The notes below the pieces were generated by a model. The model made no database searches, was not told where the DNA came from, and saw only the letters and a list, made by a program, of their open reading frames with translations. 64,000 nt of DNA, taken from NCBI GenBank assembly GCA_001724265.1, contig MEDY01000012.1, forward strand, positions 62,001-126,000, given 5' to 3'. The stretch is from Rhizaria sp. SCN 62-66. Lineage: Eukaryota; Rhizaria, unplaced. The number at the start of each line of letters is the position of its first letter. Positions within the stretch are counted from its first letter, which is position 1. Shown here in pieces: positions 1 through 15,000 of this stretch. The position numbers and the translations under genes are program-made.

Positions 1-1
1 T

Positions 2-3000
2 CTGAACTCATCGTTGTCCGAAACGGACATACCGACACATCACAGTGCGCGGAAGACCGAGGGCGACGCCCATGACCCGTGGTTTGCACTGTCGAACTTC
101 GACGGCCCCGTGATTGCCTCTGTCACTGGCTGGGACACGCTCGCGATGCCCGCGCTCGCCGCGGTGGCGATGCGGCGGCTGGAGCTGCGGCGGCGTGACG
201 CCGAGTACCGCGCTGCGCTGAAGCGGCTGCAGGGGCGGATCGAGCGGGCCGAGCGGCTGCAGGAGCAAAGGGATCAGGGCGAGGATGAGAGCGCGAACGA
301 CGATAATGATCACAATAACGACAATGTCGAACACGACGACCTAAGCAGCGACATCGGCGCACGCGCGTCGAAAAAGAAGAAGTCTAGTTCTGGTCACCAA
401 GTTATCTACGACTCGTCTCTGTCCACTGCGACGCATTGGTTGCACTGGCTCGCGGCCGACACCTCCCTCCCCCCTGGGCCGTCGCCGCTGTCTCCCCACG
501 CGCGCCCCGTGCACCCCCGCGTTCTGAGCGTCTTCGGCTCTTACGGCGTCCCCGCGGCGTACTCGGCCCCCGTGCTCAACACCGTCGCCGCGCCCGCGCT
601 CTCGGAACAGCCCTCGATCGCGGGCTTCTTCGCGCTTCTCGCCGCGCCCTCGGCCGTGGTGGCGCCGCTGCTGGGCGTGCCCGCCGTGCCGGCCGTGCTG
701 CGCGGCGGGCTAGGCGACGCGCGCGCGTGGCAGCGCGCGGGCGAGAGCGCGCTGCGCACCAAGACGCTGCGCGACTGGACGCGGCCCGCGTTGTCGAGGC
801 TGGTACAGACCAACACTATGTTCAACGTGCAGAGCCAGCGCTGGCAGCAGCTGCAGGGCATCGAACGCGACCTGAGCGCGGAAATCGCGCAGGATAAACT
901 CAACGGCCTCCACGGCGACGGCGACATCACCGACGACGACGGCAGTCTCGCGGCGGCCGCGGCCACGGCGGCTGAGGTGTTCTCCACCCCCAGCGCAGTC
1001 CCCATGCGGGCGCTGGCAGCCTACGCGGAGGCCGTGACGCACTTGCCGCCGCCCATCATGCGGACGCTGCGGCAGCGGCTGACGATCGAGTCATCCGTCG
1101 GGCCCGCGCGCGCCGCCGCGGCCGCTTCGGCTGCTGCTACCGCGGCGCTGGCCGCTGCTGAGGCCGCTGCGGCCGCGACAGCAGTAACGTCGAACAAGAA
1201 CGACACCATGCCCGCCGACCCTGCGGCCGCGTCCGCAGCCGCTGCAGCTGCAGCCGCCGCCACAGCTGCTTCGGCCTTCGCCGCCGCGGTTGGTGGCTCT
1301 TTGCAGCAGGCCTACAGCATGCCGCAGTCCAAAGCTGCTGCGCTCTTGTCTCTGTCTTCGACTCCCGGCGCCTCCGCGGCCGCGCGCGCGCTCGAGGACA
1401 TGCCGGGGCGTCGGCAACACGAGCTTGCGGAGGCGAAGATCGAGGCGACCCGCAACACGCAACGCGCGAACCATGCCAAGGCGCTTGCTGCAAAGCTCGA
1501 AGAGGAGGCGAAGCAGGCGGCCGCGGACGTCGAAGCTGCCAAGGCTGCGCTTGCCGCCGCATTGTCGGCTGCGAGGGCCGATGTAGCAGCGTTGACTCAG
1601 GCCGCGGCAGCCAAGAAGACCTCGAACAAGTTAAACGCTGCTGCTATCGACGCTGAGGCCGACGTCGAGACTGAGGCAGATGCCGAGGCAGAGGCTGAAG
1701 CAGAGGCTGAGGCTGAAGCAGAGGCAGAGGCTGAAGCAGAGGCAGAGGCTGAGGCTGAGGCAGCTGCTGCGGCCGCGGATGCGCCTGCTTCTGCGGCGAC
1801 TGTTGCTTCTGCAGACCTTGTGGCGCCAGTCGTCGGTCTCACCGCTGACAGCCACAACCCTCACAGCCGGGCGCCCCCCGTTCTATCTCGCGAAGACGCG
1901 TTTACCGACGCCGCCGCCGTGCCCCTGCACGCGCTGTCCTCTCCCGCACCCGACGCCGCTGGCGATGATGCCTGCAGCAGTCAGAGTGGCACAGGCAAGG
2001 CTGCATATGTCAGTTGGCGCAAGCGCGATCTTTTCACACCAAAGACGGCGATGCTGACCGACGGCGGCGTGGTGCGCACTCTTGCGGCCGACACCGCGGC
2101 GCGCGCGCGCGCTGAAGCGTTGGCTGCGGCCAAGTTGCGACTCCAGTCTCGTTCTAAGGTTCTGCGGAAAGAGTATTCGGCTGTGATCAAGAATGAAAAG
2201 CTCGCCAAATTAGCAGTTAAACCAACGCCTGAGCCGACTGAAGAGACCGTCGTGCTTGCGAAGGCTGAACGTGAAGCGCTGGTTGCCGCAGTGCAGATTG
2301 CCAAGCAAAAGGCGAAGGCTGCGCGCGCCCAGCGGCTTGATGCCGAGTCCAAGGCGACGGTGGCAGCGGAGTCGTCTCAAAAGGCGCGCCTTGCGCGGGC
2401 CATGGCGAAGGAAGAACTTGCGAGCATTGCCGCCTCAAAGGCTGCTGTGACCGCCAACGCGACGGTCGCCGCTAATGCCGCCAAGGCGGCTGCTAACATG
2501 GCTGAAAACGCGTACAATCGCTTCAGCGCTACCAAGAGTCACACCGCTGCCAATGCGTTCGGTCGCCTCCAGGATCTCGATGCTGAGCCTGCTGCTGGTC
2601 CGAACACTGGTGACGAGCGGGGTCACTTTTCGCTCGCGCGCCACTTCCCGACCCCTGTTGACTCTGCAGATGTCGCTGCTGTCGCAACTGCTCATGCTGG
2701 ACCTGCGTCTGCCGCTGCGGCCGCAGCTGCCGCCGCAGTGGCTTCCGGTACGAATGCCGATCTGTCGATCACTTACTACTCTGCGCCGGGATCGCGGGTG
2801 CCTCAACACAGCGCGTCAGCGCCTGTTCCGCGCGGCGACACGAGCGGCTGGGCTGACGGCGGCACCTCGGGCGTCGCGTCCACCAAGGTTTATGCCGAGT
2901 TCTCCAAAATGTTGCAGAGGATCTCCCCTAGTCCTGGTGCCAGCGTCATGACGCTTGAGCAGGCCGATTCGACGGCGACGTCGCTCGAGGAGCTCGACGC

Positions 3001-6000
3001 GGCGCGCTCGCGTGTCGCACGCAGTGCCGAGCGGGCGACTCGCGCCGCCGCAGCAGAGGCCGCCGCGGACGCTGCTATCGCTGTGATGTCAGACTATCAC
3101 GACTTTGTGGATGACGGCGCTGATGAGTTCTACGAGGCCAAGGCCGCCAGCACGACTCTTGCCGGTCGGCGTGCGGCTGCTCACGCTGCCAATGCTCGTT
3201 CTAAGACTGGTGTCAGCTCGAAATCAGGCTCGGCGGCGGCGGCGCAGTACGCACTCCTGCAGGCCAGCGCACCATCGTCCATTGCTGCAACCGCTGCGGC
3301 AACCGCTGCTGCCGCTGCCGCAGCCGCCGCTGCAGCAGCCGCTGCGGCTGACGCTGCGGTGGCTGCTGGGGCTGTTCCGTCGCCACCATCCGACATCGGC
3401 ACTCAAAGGCGGCGGAAAATGTCAAAGAAAGACACGGAAAAGGAACATTCGATGGCCACGCAGATTGTCGACGCAAATTCGATCGACAACAACGATACCA
3501 ACGGCAACGAGCTTGAAGCCGATGCTGACCTTAATGCTGACGAAAGTGGGGATAAAGACAGTAGCGGAAGCTTTGGCGGCACTGGCAGTCGCGGCATGGG
3601 CTTTGGCTCAGGCAGCAGGCCTCTGTACGCGATGTCAGGATCTGCTGCCCGTCGCTCCGCTTCTCCGCTCGATAATGATCACTCGAATGCAGCAGATTCC
3701 AGCGGCAGTACTAACAACGGTGCACTGGACTCCGCTGAACAAACATTCCTTTCGTCTGCAGACACTGCAGCGGCGGCCTTGCGAATGGCGAACTCGGTGC
3801 ACAAGAGTATCAATGCCGGCCAGGCGCAGAGCACGGCCGCATTCGACTTGTTAGTCGCAAGTTCTATCGATGCCAAGTCGGTCGAGACCACTGCTGGGCT
3901 GGCTCGCACCGCGTCGACCGCGGTAGAGCCTGCGTTTTCACGCAAAGGTCACAATAACGATTCTGTTACATCGGACTCAGCGTCGTCTACGTCTGCGACT
4001 GCACAGTCGGCAGCGACTGCCGTTTCGGCTGCACGTGCCTTTGCTCAGCCGCCGCCTGTGCCGCTGCCCGCTGTTTCGAGTATCGATCCCCTTAATGTTA
4101 ACGACCCGGCGTCGTTCGCCGCGTTTCTCCACGCTTCCGGCTTTAACTCGATCTCGGCAATGGCCACCACTCACATCGCGTCCGTGCCTGTCACGCCGTT
4201 TCCACGACCCACGCCACCTGTCTCCCAAACCGACGCGGAGCAAAACCCGAGGGCAGCTGCTGTGGCTGCTGCTGTGTCCGCAGCCAATCGCGCTGCAGCC
4301 GCTGCGAACGTTGCCACAGCCGCGTCCGCTGGGTTGACGTTTTCGGCCATGGGCACCGCGGGCATGCCGCGCGCGCTCTACACGTTCCGCGATGCTATTC
4401 GCCCAGGGCTCGCGCTTCCCCCGGCGCACACGCTCGTGGAGGACCTGGCTGCCACACTGCCGTCTTCAGACGACAAGGCTGACAAAGCCGACAGCAACAT
4501 TTCGCATGCCGAGACTGATGCTGCCGGAGCCCAACGAGAGGCGGAAGATAAGGCGAAGGCTGAGGCTGCAGCTGACGCTGAGGCGGGCACTTCCGTGATG
4601 TCGCCGCCGCCGCTCGACGTCGGCTGGGGCTGGGGCCTGCTTGCAGGTTTGCACGCGGCGCGTAACAGGCTGTACGGTGTCACGCCCGCAGACGCCGCGG
4701 CCACTGCCAGGCAGCAGCTCTCGACAGGCTCGAATGTGCCTGACGCGAACTCTAAGGACGTCTCAAGCACTGGCGCCAACACATGTTCGGGTACAGAGAG
4801 CAGCGACACGTCTACGGCCGACAGTGCTGCGCCACAGTCGGGTCGTGTCGGTTTGGATGCGCTCGAGATGGCAGATACCGTGCGCGCTGTGCTGGGCGGC
4901 GATGCGCTGGCGGCTGCTGGTATCGTCACACCCTCGCTCGCCAAGCTTTACTTCTCGGGCGCGCTATTCGACAGGGCGCAGCAACAGCAACAGCAACAGG
5001 AGCATTCGCAACACCAGCAACAGCCAAGCCCGGGTGCTGGAGCCATCGCAAGCGCCACAGGGAGTGCTCTTTCAAGTGAGGATCTCAAGTTAGATTCTCT
5101 TTTGAACACTGCTTTTGCGCTCTCACCACTTCACTCACGTGCTGCAGATCTTTTTGCTGCCGCGGGCGCGTCGCAACTGCCGTCGTTTGGACCTGCGCCC
5201 GAGACGTCAGCCGCTGTTAAGCTTCTCCCGCTCCCGCTCCCTAATCCCATCGCTACCGCCAACGAGAGCACACATCAGTCACACACGAGCTCAACTATTT
5301 CTGCTTCTGATGATGCTGCTGCTATGCTTGAACGTGCGCTGGTGAGTTCGATGGCAACACGGAAGGCAATGACAGTCGCACCTTTGCACGCTCTGAGCCG
5401 TGGCCGTGCAAACATTTTCGTTCAGGACGATGATCGCTCGGCATCTAAGGTCGGCGCGCTACACGTCTTAGCTGCCGCCTGGGCTGCTGCGGCGGGTCGG
5501 TGGGCGCGCGCGAAGCCATTGTTCGTGCCTTTGGCCACGGATGAGAGCGAAGACGCGTATGAGCCGCTCTCACTGAGTCACAATAACGACCACAAGTCAG
5601 CTGTTGAGACCGCGCAAATGTTTTCTATGTTCGAAGAGCTCAGTTTGACATCTACGACGAGCTTTTACTCATTTGCCAACACCATCCCTGGCCACGCCCA
5701 CACGGCCGCGCTTGGCCTGCTGTTTCGGACACCAATGGTTCTTAATCTGAGCCTCGAGGGCAAGATCATCCCCCGCGCTGCGCTTGATCTCGCGCTTGCT
5801 AGCGGCGTCTTTCACCGTCTCCGCGCGCGCCGCTCTGCGGTCGCGACCATGGCCGCCGCAGTGATTGCTCCGAACGGCACCAATGTCAGCAATAGCGGAA
5901 GCGCTGGCGCAGCTGGCAGCGCGAATGCTGGTGTGAAAGCGACACCACGTGCGCGCGCCGAAGCCGCTGCCACCACGTTCAACTCCTTGTCCGCGGCCAC

Positions 6001-9000
6001 ATCCCCTGTGGCAGTTCTCGCCCCCGCAGCGTTTGACGCCCTAGGTCTGTCCGCGCTTGTTCGCAGCGATGGAAGCTCTGCGGACGCGGTGCTCTGGTCT
6101 CACAGCGACAACCTTGAAGAAATGCTTGTAGGTGGTGACACGGGCGCTGTGTTGGCGCCTAACGTGCGCCCCCGCGGCAGGCCATCGCTGCTGCTGGTTT
6201 TCACTGGTAGCGAGACGCAGCAAGATACCATTGACCCGTCTGCCGCTACAGAGGCGCTGGTGACCGCGTTTACCGATACTGGTGCCGCTGCGGACGCATT
6301 CTCTGCTTTTTCCGGGACTTCTAGCACAAACCATGCCCCTGGTGCTGGGACCGGCACTATGGCAGGAACTATGGCAGGAAGTGGAGTTGTGGGCCCACGC
6401 AAGTTACCACGCTTTGTGCGCGTGCGCATCAACAAACCGCTTTGGCTTCCGAGTTCGAAACCTCAGATCTATGGCGCAAGGTGGTCACCCACTGCTCCAC
6501 GAGCGGTGAGGACTGCGCGAAAGAACGAGCGCCGGCTGTTGCGTCCCTCTTCTTCAACGTCGCCATATGCCTACCCGTCGTCAACGCCGTCGTCATCAGC
6601 CTTATCAGTGTCATCGCGCGGTAGCGGACTTGGTCCCGTTGCGAGCCGTGTTTCGCTAACCCACGAGGACGACGATGGCGACCAAGGGCTTCACACGGAC
6701 CGTGACCGTGATGTTTCTGACGATGAAGGTTTCTTCGACCGCGACGATGTCGTTGCAGACAACGAGATCGTGGAGGACGATGACGAAGACGCGGTCACAG
6801 CGGCTCTCCTGCGCGAGACCGCGGCTTACAGCTCTGGTGATCTCATCAAGAACAAGGATGGCCGCCGTGACGAGAGGTCAGGCGAGGAAGATGATGACGA
6901 GATTGATGTTTCGCACGTCGACCACGACGCCGATTCTCTGGTCAGCCCTCGGGCTAGCAAGCGCAAGGGCAAGAAGAGTGCCGCATTCCTTAGTGCGACT
7001 GAGAGTACGAGTACTGTCGTCAGTGTCTCAAAGCGCCGTCCACTCCCGTCACGCAGCCGCACTGCGTATGTCCCATACTACCACGCGCCTAAAAATCCTG
7101 CATTGTTGATGTTCGATGTTTGGTTTGACCAGCAAACCTTGTTCGATGCTGTTTCGGTTGAGAACGCTGCAATCGCTGCCGCTAACGCGGCGGATGAATC
7201 TGCAGCGGAGATTAGGGCCAGTATCTCACTCATGAACGACACGTCCACTGCTGGCGGCACACCTGGCGTGTCATCTCCCTCTGACACAATCCCCGACATG
7301 GGGGCGCTATTGGAGGCCTATGGCGTGCGCGCTCCCACGACTCCGCTGCGCCCTCAGCTTGTCACGCGATCTGTGTGCTCTTGGTTTCCTTCGATTTCGC
7401 ACGTGCTGGCCGTTGAGAATAAGCTCGGCGTGCAGCGCCGGTCTCGTCTGCGTGTGGGCGACGTCGATGCCGCTCTCACCACCCTTGCTGCGCGCTCTGC
7501 AGCGGCGACCGCGGCGGCCGAGCGGGCTGCAGGCGACGTCGGCGACGACGGAGAGCCCATCTCGTGGACTGGCCCGGCGACGGGTGTGCGCGCCGCCGTG
7601 TGGTCTGGCCCGCGCCGGACTGTCAGGGCGCGCATGGACGAAGATGAAGGGCTTGACGCTACCGCAACTGCCATCTCCAGAATGATGCGGCGCCAGAACC
7701 TGATGCGTCTGCAACTTGATGACGAGCACAAAAGCACGACGCACACCGGCTCTGATGACGTGTTTAGCGTGAAACACACAATCAACGTTCTTGCCCCGGA
7801 GCTTCGCGATACGATTCTGACCCACCTGGGATTCTCTGCAAGCGACAGCGATAAACCGCGCAATCGGTTCGCCACTGCCGTGTCTCTCGATTCTGCGGAC
7901 TCTGCATCCATGAGTAGGAGCACAAAGTCACCGCGTCCTCGTTTGCGTTTGACTCCTGACGCGAGCCCATTCGCCACGACCCCTGCGAGTCGTGGTTCAA
8001 GCTCAGGTGCGGGTGTGAACCCAGGTTCAGGCCGTGTCGTCGAGACAAGCTACACTGAGACTGAGACTGAGCTTGAGCTCCCGATGAACTCGCGCAGCAG
8101 CAGTAGCAAACAGACCACTCGCAATAACACCTCAAGCAATGCGAGCCTCCGCGTTGGTTTCGGCGCCAGTGTCGGCGGCAATGCTACCGGCAACACCACG
8201 GACACTCATCCAAACTCGGCGAGTGCAATGGACAATGATGTTGTGACTGAGGTGTACACGCTTAGTCTCAATGAAACCGATCGCAGTGACGCTGTTTTCT
8301 CATCTGCGTCGCTGTCGCCTTCCGATGCCGCTGCTGATGTTGCCTCTAACCAACCCTTCACTGGTCGCTCCAGCGTTGCAGAAGAGGCTGTCGCGGCGGC
8401 CGCGACCAATATATCATATGCGCAGCAGCGTCGCACAATGAACATGCAACAGGCTGAAAATGAGGCTAACGCCACGCAGATGCACCGTGACAATAGTGGC
8501 AACTGGCGCATGTCTGGCTCAAAGCATCACCGTCGCCGTGACAGCGACGACCACGACTCCAGCCGTCATGCTGATGTTGACACTGACGGCAGTGACGTTG
8601 TTGACATCGCGTCCGTCACCAACGCGTACGCGCTTGATCCGTCCTTATATCCAGATGCTGAGCTCTGGGTCGAGGATCCTGAAGCCAAGGCGGCCGCTGC
8701 GGCCGAGCACGCTGCTGCCACCCAGGCGCGCAAGGCGGCGGAGGCTGAGTCCGCCGCCAAGGCTGCGGCGGAGGCGGCGGCCAAGGCGCGCTCTGCGCTC
8801 ACCCCGCTGCTTGCGCTCCCTGACAACCCAACATGGACTTCTCCCTCGTATTTTTCACTCCCATTGCCAGGATCATCCGATTCAACCTTGCCTTCCAGCT
8901 CTGCGCAGCGGAGTGCGGCTGCAGTGACGCCGGAGATGGGGGCGCGAAACGCGCAGGCGTGGGCGTATCGTCTCCAGTTTCCGGAGCTTTTTGCGCCTGT

Positions 9001-12000
9001 CATTGCGTCGATGACGTTCTTGCCGCAGTTCCAGCCCGGTGCACAGTTGGGATCGCGCCGGCTCGCGGCAGCGTACAAAGACCCGGCTGCAGCGGTCGCT
9101 AGCGCGGCTGCCGCCGTGCTCTCGCGCGGCGGGCGGCGCCTCACGGTTGCACAGGCGACGTCTGCGATGCTGGTGTCGCGACCGGATCCTGCACTGGCGC
9201 TCCAACCGCTTTCGCGCGACGCCGCGTACGCCAACGCGGTTGCGGTCGATGGTGCGCGACCGTTCGAGTCAGTTGCAATGCCGGATCTCGAGCCGCCGCG
9301 CGACCGTGCCCAGCTCTGGTCTGCAGTGTTTACACACCCCTCAGCCACCACCACTGCTACACACTCATCTAGCTCTGTGCCGACGGCGACTGAGCTGAGG
9401 ATGTCCGCGACCGCTACGACGACACTGTCTGCGACCTCGTCTATCGCAGCGATCGCGGCATCTATGGAGCCTGTGTGCGACCTCGCCGTGTCGTCGCTGC
9501 CGCACCGCGCGATGTGGGCGCCACAGACGCTGTCCGCTGCTGAGAAGCTCTGGCTCCGGACGCGCTCGGGCGACGACACGGCCTCAGTCATTGCCGCAGC
9601 CGCCGAGAACGCTGCCGCTGCTGCAGCCAACGCACTGCAGAACGAGGTTGCTGCGACTGCCGCGGCCGTGGAGGCCACAAACGCCGCACAGATGGCGATC
9701 TGGCGCGCTCGACTGCGTGCGGTGACGACCAATATTTATCAGCAGCGGTGTACTGTGATGTACCAAACATCTTCGCGCCTGCAGCCGACGCCAGCGATGA
9801 TGCAGATGTTCCGCGACTGCGGGCTAGCGACGCGGTTCGAGGCTGTTTCGACCGCAGAATCTACGCTTTCTGAATTCCGCCACAAGCCGACGGGCGATGA
9901 GCTGGTAAACCTTGACCGCAGGCTGACGCTCAAAGATCACGTCTGGGGTCAGACAGGTGTGAACTTTTCGCCGCACAAGTACATGCGTGCATCTGAGTTT
10001 GAAGAAGCGAAGAGGTCAGGATTGATCCCGCCGCTAAAGCCGTATATTCGGGGTATCTCGGGCCGAAAGACGCGCGAACAGGCCGCAGCAGCTGCCAAAG
10101 CCGTCGTTGACGCGGCCGCAGCGGCGAACGGTGACACAAGTAACACCCAGACCAAGGGCGCTAGGAGCTACTTACTTGACTTTGCTGAAGCTGAGATCGT
10201 TGATCCCGAAACTAAGACGAATAACGACAACAGTGACGACAACAGTGATGACGCAGAGCTTGATACAAAGCCGAAGCGCCCCGTCAAGTACTTTGTACCG
10301 TTGACGCCGGACACGTACCGCAAACCGGCGGCACTTGCGCGTGAAAAGGCACTCAAGATCGCGCAAACGTCCCAGTTTCCCGTGCTGCCATTCACGCGCA
10401 TTGTCGTGACAGATACGGGCGTCACGATTCCGCAATCTCCAGTCGCCAGTATGGCCATGCTGCCCCTGTCTGACCAGCGTGTTATTCTGCAGTTGTGGTG
10501 GCGTCGCAACGTGCCGTTCATGCCTTCGACTGTGTACAACTCGGGTGTCTACATCCCCCCCGCAGCCGATGCGTTCACGCACGTTGTCGCACTGCTGAGG
10601 CGCGTGATTGCTGACGGTGGCATCAAGCCCGTGCTTCGCGTGACTGGTGACGCGCTGCTCGGTCTCGCCCCGTCTTTCATGGTGAACGACTCAGTGCCTC
10701 GCTCAGATCGTGGTGCATACCGCGCGCTGATCCAGTACGTGAGCGAGCCCTTCACGGGCGACGGCCGGCCGGTCAACTACCTCCAGTCGGGACTCGCGGC
10801 AACCACGGCGTATCGTCGGTGGCTCCGCTTGCACCGGTTCACTGCTCCTGACGACACGGGAGAGATTTTGCAGCCGCGCTTCAACTCTGGCATCGCGCTC
10901 AACAGCTCTTTGTACCACACATACGGGGACGATTTTGACCCTGACATGGAAGGCACAGAAAGTGAGTACGATATCTCGGACAACACCGACGCCATCGCCC
11001 GTGCCGGTGCGACCGCGCGCGCGAGCGCGGACGCGCGCGCGAGCTCCACAGACGCCGCGGAGACCGCGGGTGCCGTCGCTTCAGTTGAGGCCGTGTGTGA
11101 GGCGGCATCGGAGGCCGCCGGCGACGCCTACGGTGAGGTAACTCGCGCGTCATGCCGTGCCGCGAACGTGGCGGCGTTTAGCGGTGACATCGAACATTTC
11201 TCCGCGCCTTTTGCTGAAGCTGGCGACGACGACTGTTACATTGTCGGTGCCTCCCCACTCAGCACGCTGCCCGGCATCGATGTGGTTTGCGACCCGTCAC
11301 GCTCGCTCGCGCCGATGTACGCGTTCGCACCGCTGCTGCCGCCACTGCTGCGCCAGACACCCGCAGGGGCTCTCGATGTTTCCCCATTGGCAACGGCCAC
11401 AGCCACCGAGCGTGCCACGAAGGCGGCGCTGACTAAAGCTGTGCAGGAAGACTTAGAGTCCAAGAGTAAAGTTGAGACGGCCGCCGAGACGACTGATAGG
11501 TATGCAGCTGCTGCCGCTGCAGCTGCTGCGGCTGCGAGCGCTTCACCCTCTTCATCGACTGATAAAGCTGTTGCTGCTGGCATTGCAGCCGCGACCGCTG
11601 CTGCCGTCGCCGCGACTGCACAAGCTCACGCAGCTTCGCTAGAAGTGTTGCAGCGCGTCGAACGCATGCGTGCGTAGCAAGAGGGCCCGTCCACACCGCG
11701 TGAGATCATGGCTGCAATCCGTGCCGCCGCCGAGACGCTGGCGTGCCTTGAGCGCCATGCACACTCACTTGAGTTCACGGACAGCTTCACGCGCACCGCG
11801 TTTACTAGCGTTGACGAAGCAACCGACGGCGTGCGACGCCGCGCGCGCCACACAGTTCCTTCAGTGTCTCCGTTCCTGGAGTACGAGCGCCGCGCTCTGC
11901 AGAGCGAGTACGAGTCCGCGCGCGCACAGCTTGCGTTGCGCGCGAATGAGATTGGTTTGTCGGAGAGCATGGCTGCGCTCGTCGCGCCTCACGACTCCGT

Positions 12001-15000
12001 TCACCGGTTCATGATGTGCACGCCGCCACATTCTTCTCTTGAGAACGAGTTGGGCTTGCACGCTGACTCGACAGCGTTCAACTACATCAACAATGCGAAC
12101 GCAGGCCCGAACGAAGAGAAGAGTGCGAGCGATCTGAACAAGCTTCGCGATAATAAGCGCCGTGGTGACGATTCAATGACATGCGAGTCGGCACTGACAA
12201 TGGCAGCGTTGGTGACTGAGCGTGAGCGCAGTTTGACCGGGCTGCACACAGCAGTTACGGAGGCAGCCAGGGCTAACAGCGCAGCGTCGCTCGCTAAGAT
12301 CACAGCTGTGAGTGGGACTGCCAACACGCAAGAATCAACTGAACCTGAGGACGAGCATGACATCAACTGCAGCAACAACATTGCCCAGCAGGATGAGACT
12401 AACCTTGAGAGCGATGTCAACACCAACGATAACGAAGAGCACAGTGAAATCAACCCCAAGGATGAGGCTGATGTCTTTAGCGAGAGTAACATCACTAACG
12501 ATGTTAGCCCTGCTGCTACTGCCAGCACCGAGAGGCAGAAGTACGCGCCCCGCAAGCGGACCACCACTCGCACTCTCCCCCCCGTGAGCGCAGGACACGG
12601 CCGTCCTCGCCTTTACCCGCGCGATCCCGTTGTTCTAGTTGACCGAGTCTCCTCAGAGCCGCTGTGGCGGCAGGCCCAGATCGACGCGTGGGACCGCGGA
12701 TACACCCGCGCGACTCAACGCATCGCTGACAGTTTCCGCTCAAAGATTGGCATCGCAAAGAGCTGGCGCTACCCTAGCACGACAGGCAACTCTGGCTCCT
12801 TTGGCCGTAAGAGGGACACATTATCAACCGAGGACGAGGCGGAGATTGACGAGGCTGACGAAGAAGAATTGGAAGAGAGCATCAACGCAGAAGCATTGCT
12901 TGAGGCACAAGAAGCTGAAGATGAGCTTGCCGCGATTGAGGCCGAGGCTGCCGCCGCTGCTCACGAAGATGCTGAGGATAAGACTGACTCGGACGCGCAC
13001 ACCGAGGGCCAGGCTGCAGCTGAGAAGGGCGACAAGCTCACCCCTGAACAGGCTGCAGCGCGCATGCGACACGACCGCCTAGTGGCTCACCGCGCGCGCG
13101 CCCAAAAGGCGGCTCAGAAGATCAAGTTATTGATTGAGCGCGCTGAGTCCATTCATGGGTCACTGTTTCCTGACATTTCGTACGCGCCAGCTCTGTACTT
13201 CGACACTCTTGCACGCATCTTGCTGAACGTCCCCGTTCTTCCTGCGTCCGTTGACGCCGCATCTGTTTGCGTCTCCGCGGCCGCATCGCGTAATAGCGCA
13301 CTCTTGGCGCTTGAACAGCGTCTATCAAACACCATGACTGAGCTCACGGAAGAGGAGGCCGACGTGCTGCCGTTGCTCGCGTGGGTGAACCAGCAGCGCT
13401 CCCAACTCCGCTTTGTGCTGCGCCGCGGCATTCTGCTTCGCGAGCGCGCGTATGCTGAGATGATTGAACGCTATCGTCTGCACCTGCTGCAAGCCATCGC
13501 GTCAGCATGGGATGCGTACGACCGCCATGTCCGCTACCGCGCACAGCCAAAGCCCCAAGCACAGCCTCCCCAGCCACAAGTACAGCAACCAGTTGCGCAG
13601 TCCCTCCCTGTGAAACACGCGCGTCCAGGCCGGCCGCGCAAGCCTGCACCTGTTGTCTCTGACCAGCCTGAACCGAGGGCAGTGGACCTCCAGTGGGCCG
13701 CGTTCGATGCTCTCGAGTGGCCTTCGTCGACTATTGCCGAGCTCACCGCGCTGACACAGCAGTGGTGTCCCGAGATGCCTGTGCTGGCGCCGAGTGCGTT
13801 GGAGCTGGCGTCGATGGAGCGCGCGCAGGCGGCGCTGGTGTGCCGCGGCGGTGGTGTGGCTGTGGTCCCGGCGCCCATGTCGCTTGCCGCACTCGCCAGT
13901 AGTTCTGCTGCTCTGGAGCGTGTTATTATCCCCTCTGTGCGTGCGTATGTCACTGAGGTTTACGCGAAGTACCATCAGCCGTCGTCTTCATCCACCGCGT
14001 ACGCAGTTGCATTTGCGGGGAAGAGCGCTAACAATGACGACACTGACGACGCGGGGGAGGCCAAGAAGAAGAGGAAGTATACCAAGCGGGGCGATTCATT
14101 GGTGGCAAATATGGAGTCAGACACAATCCCGAGCGCGTATTTGGCTTCGTTGACCACAGCAACCGCTCTCTCGAGCAATGCGACCGCGGCTACGTTCCTT
14201 GCCACTGCACCAGGTCTAGCGTCATTTACGCACCACCAATTGCTCACCCTTGCGACGATCATTACGACAGAGACTTTGCGCTCTGCTGGTATCACGGCTG
14301 CAATCTCAGCAACTGCCCCGTACCTTAAGCAGCCGCAGTCGCGCACAGGCCCGACGCCGGTACTCAACTCCGAAGAGCGCGCACTCATGAGTTCTGCAGT
14401 GGTGCGCTCTGGTGATAAGAAGTTGCGCGCCCTCGTTGAAGCCGCTATCGGTGCGGCTGCCGCGCGGTTAACGTCTCCCCTCGACCCCGCCGTTGCTGCC
14501 CTCGCGTCTTCCGCGGTCGTTGCGACTGCGCACGAGCACGATGCGGCAGCAGCAAAGGAAGGCAATGAAGTTAACACGGCTCTGCTGCGCCTTCTTCCTG
14601 GCGCGAGCGGAGCGCAGGGTGGAGCACACATGAGTATCTGGTTCGACGAGCTGCCGCGCTTTGACATCCGTTCGCCTATCGACGGCGTCGCACTAATTTT
14701 ATCGGGCGTCGGCGCCCCTGCGGTGGTGCCACACTCCACTGCAACGAGCACTGAAGAAAAGATGACGGATGACAACAGCCAACCTGCGCGCGCTGGTGCC
14801 GGTGCGACGAATGTGAATGCTACGACAGTGGCTGCGACTGAAATGCTGCGCGAGCGCGTGAACGCGAGCATCAAGGCCGGTAAGGCTAAGAAGGGCAAGG
14901 GTAAGGGCAATTGGGGTAGCAGCACTTCCGCGGGAACAGATGCAGCAAACAACAGTTCTTCCGCCAACAGTTTCGATACTGCGGTGCAAGCTGAGGCGGC

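Noticed and set aside
8566-9732. Long antisense frames within the giant genes (for example 8566-9732, 26922-28466, 48844-50058, 52488-53474)
   Set aside because: GC-rich third positions leave few stops on the opposite strand. All translate to low-complexity shadow sequence without motifs.
11670-11773. A GTGCGT...AG pair that could splice out the TAG at 11675
   Set aside because: GTGCGT is a donor used elsewhere in the window, but the 104-base intron would end phase 1 and enter the downstream frame at phase 0, breaking a 5.4-kb open frame. The acceptor ACTTGAG also lacks a pyrimidine tract.
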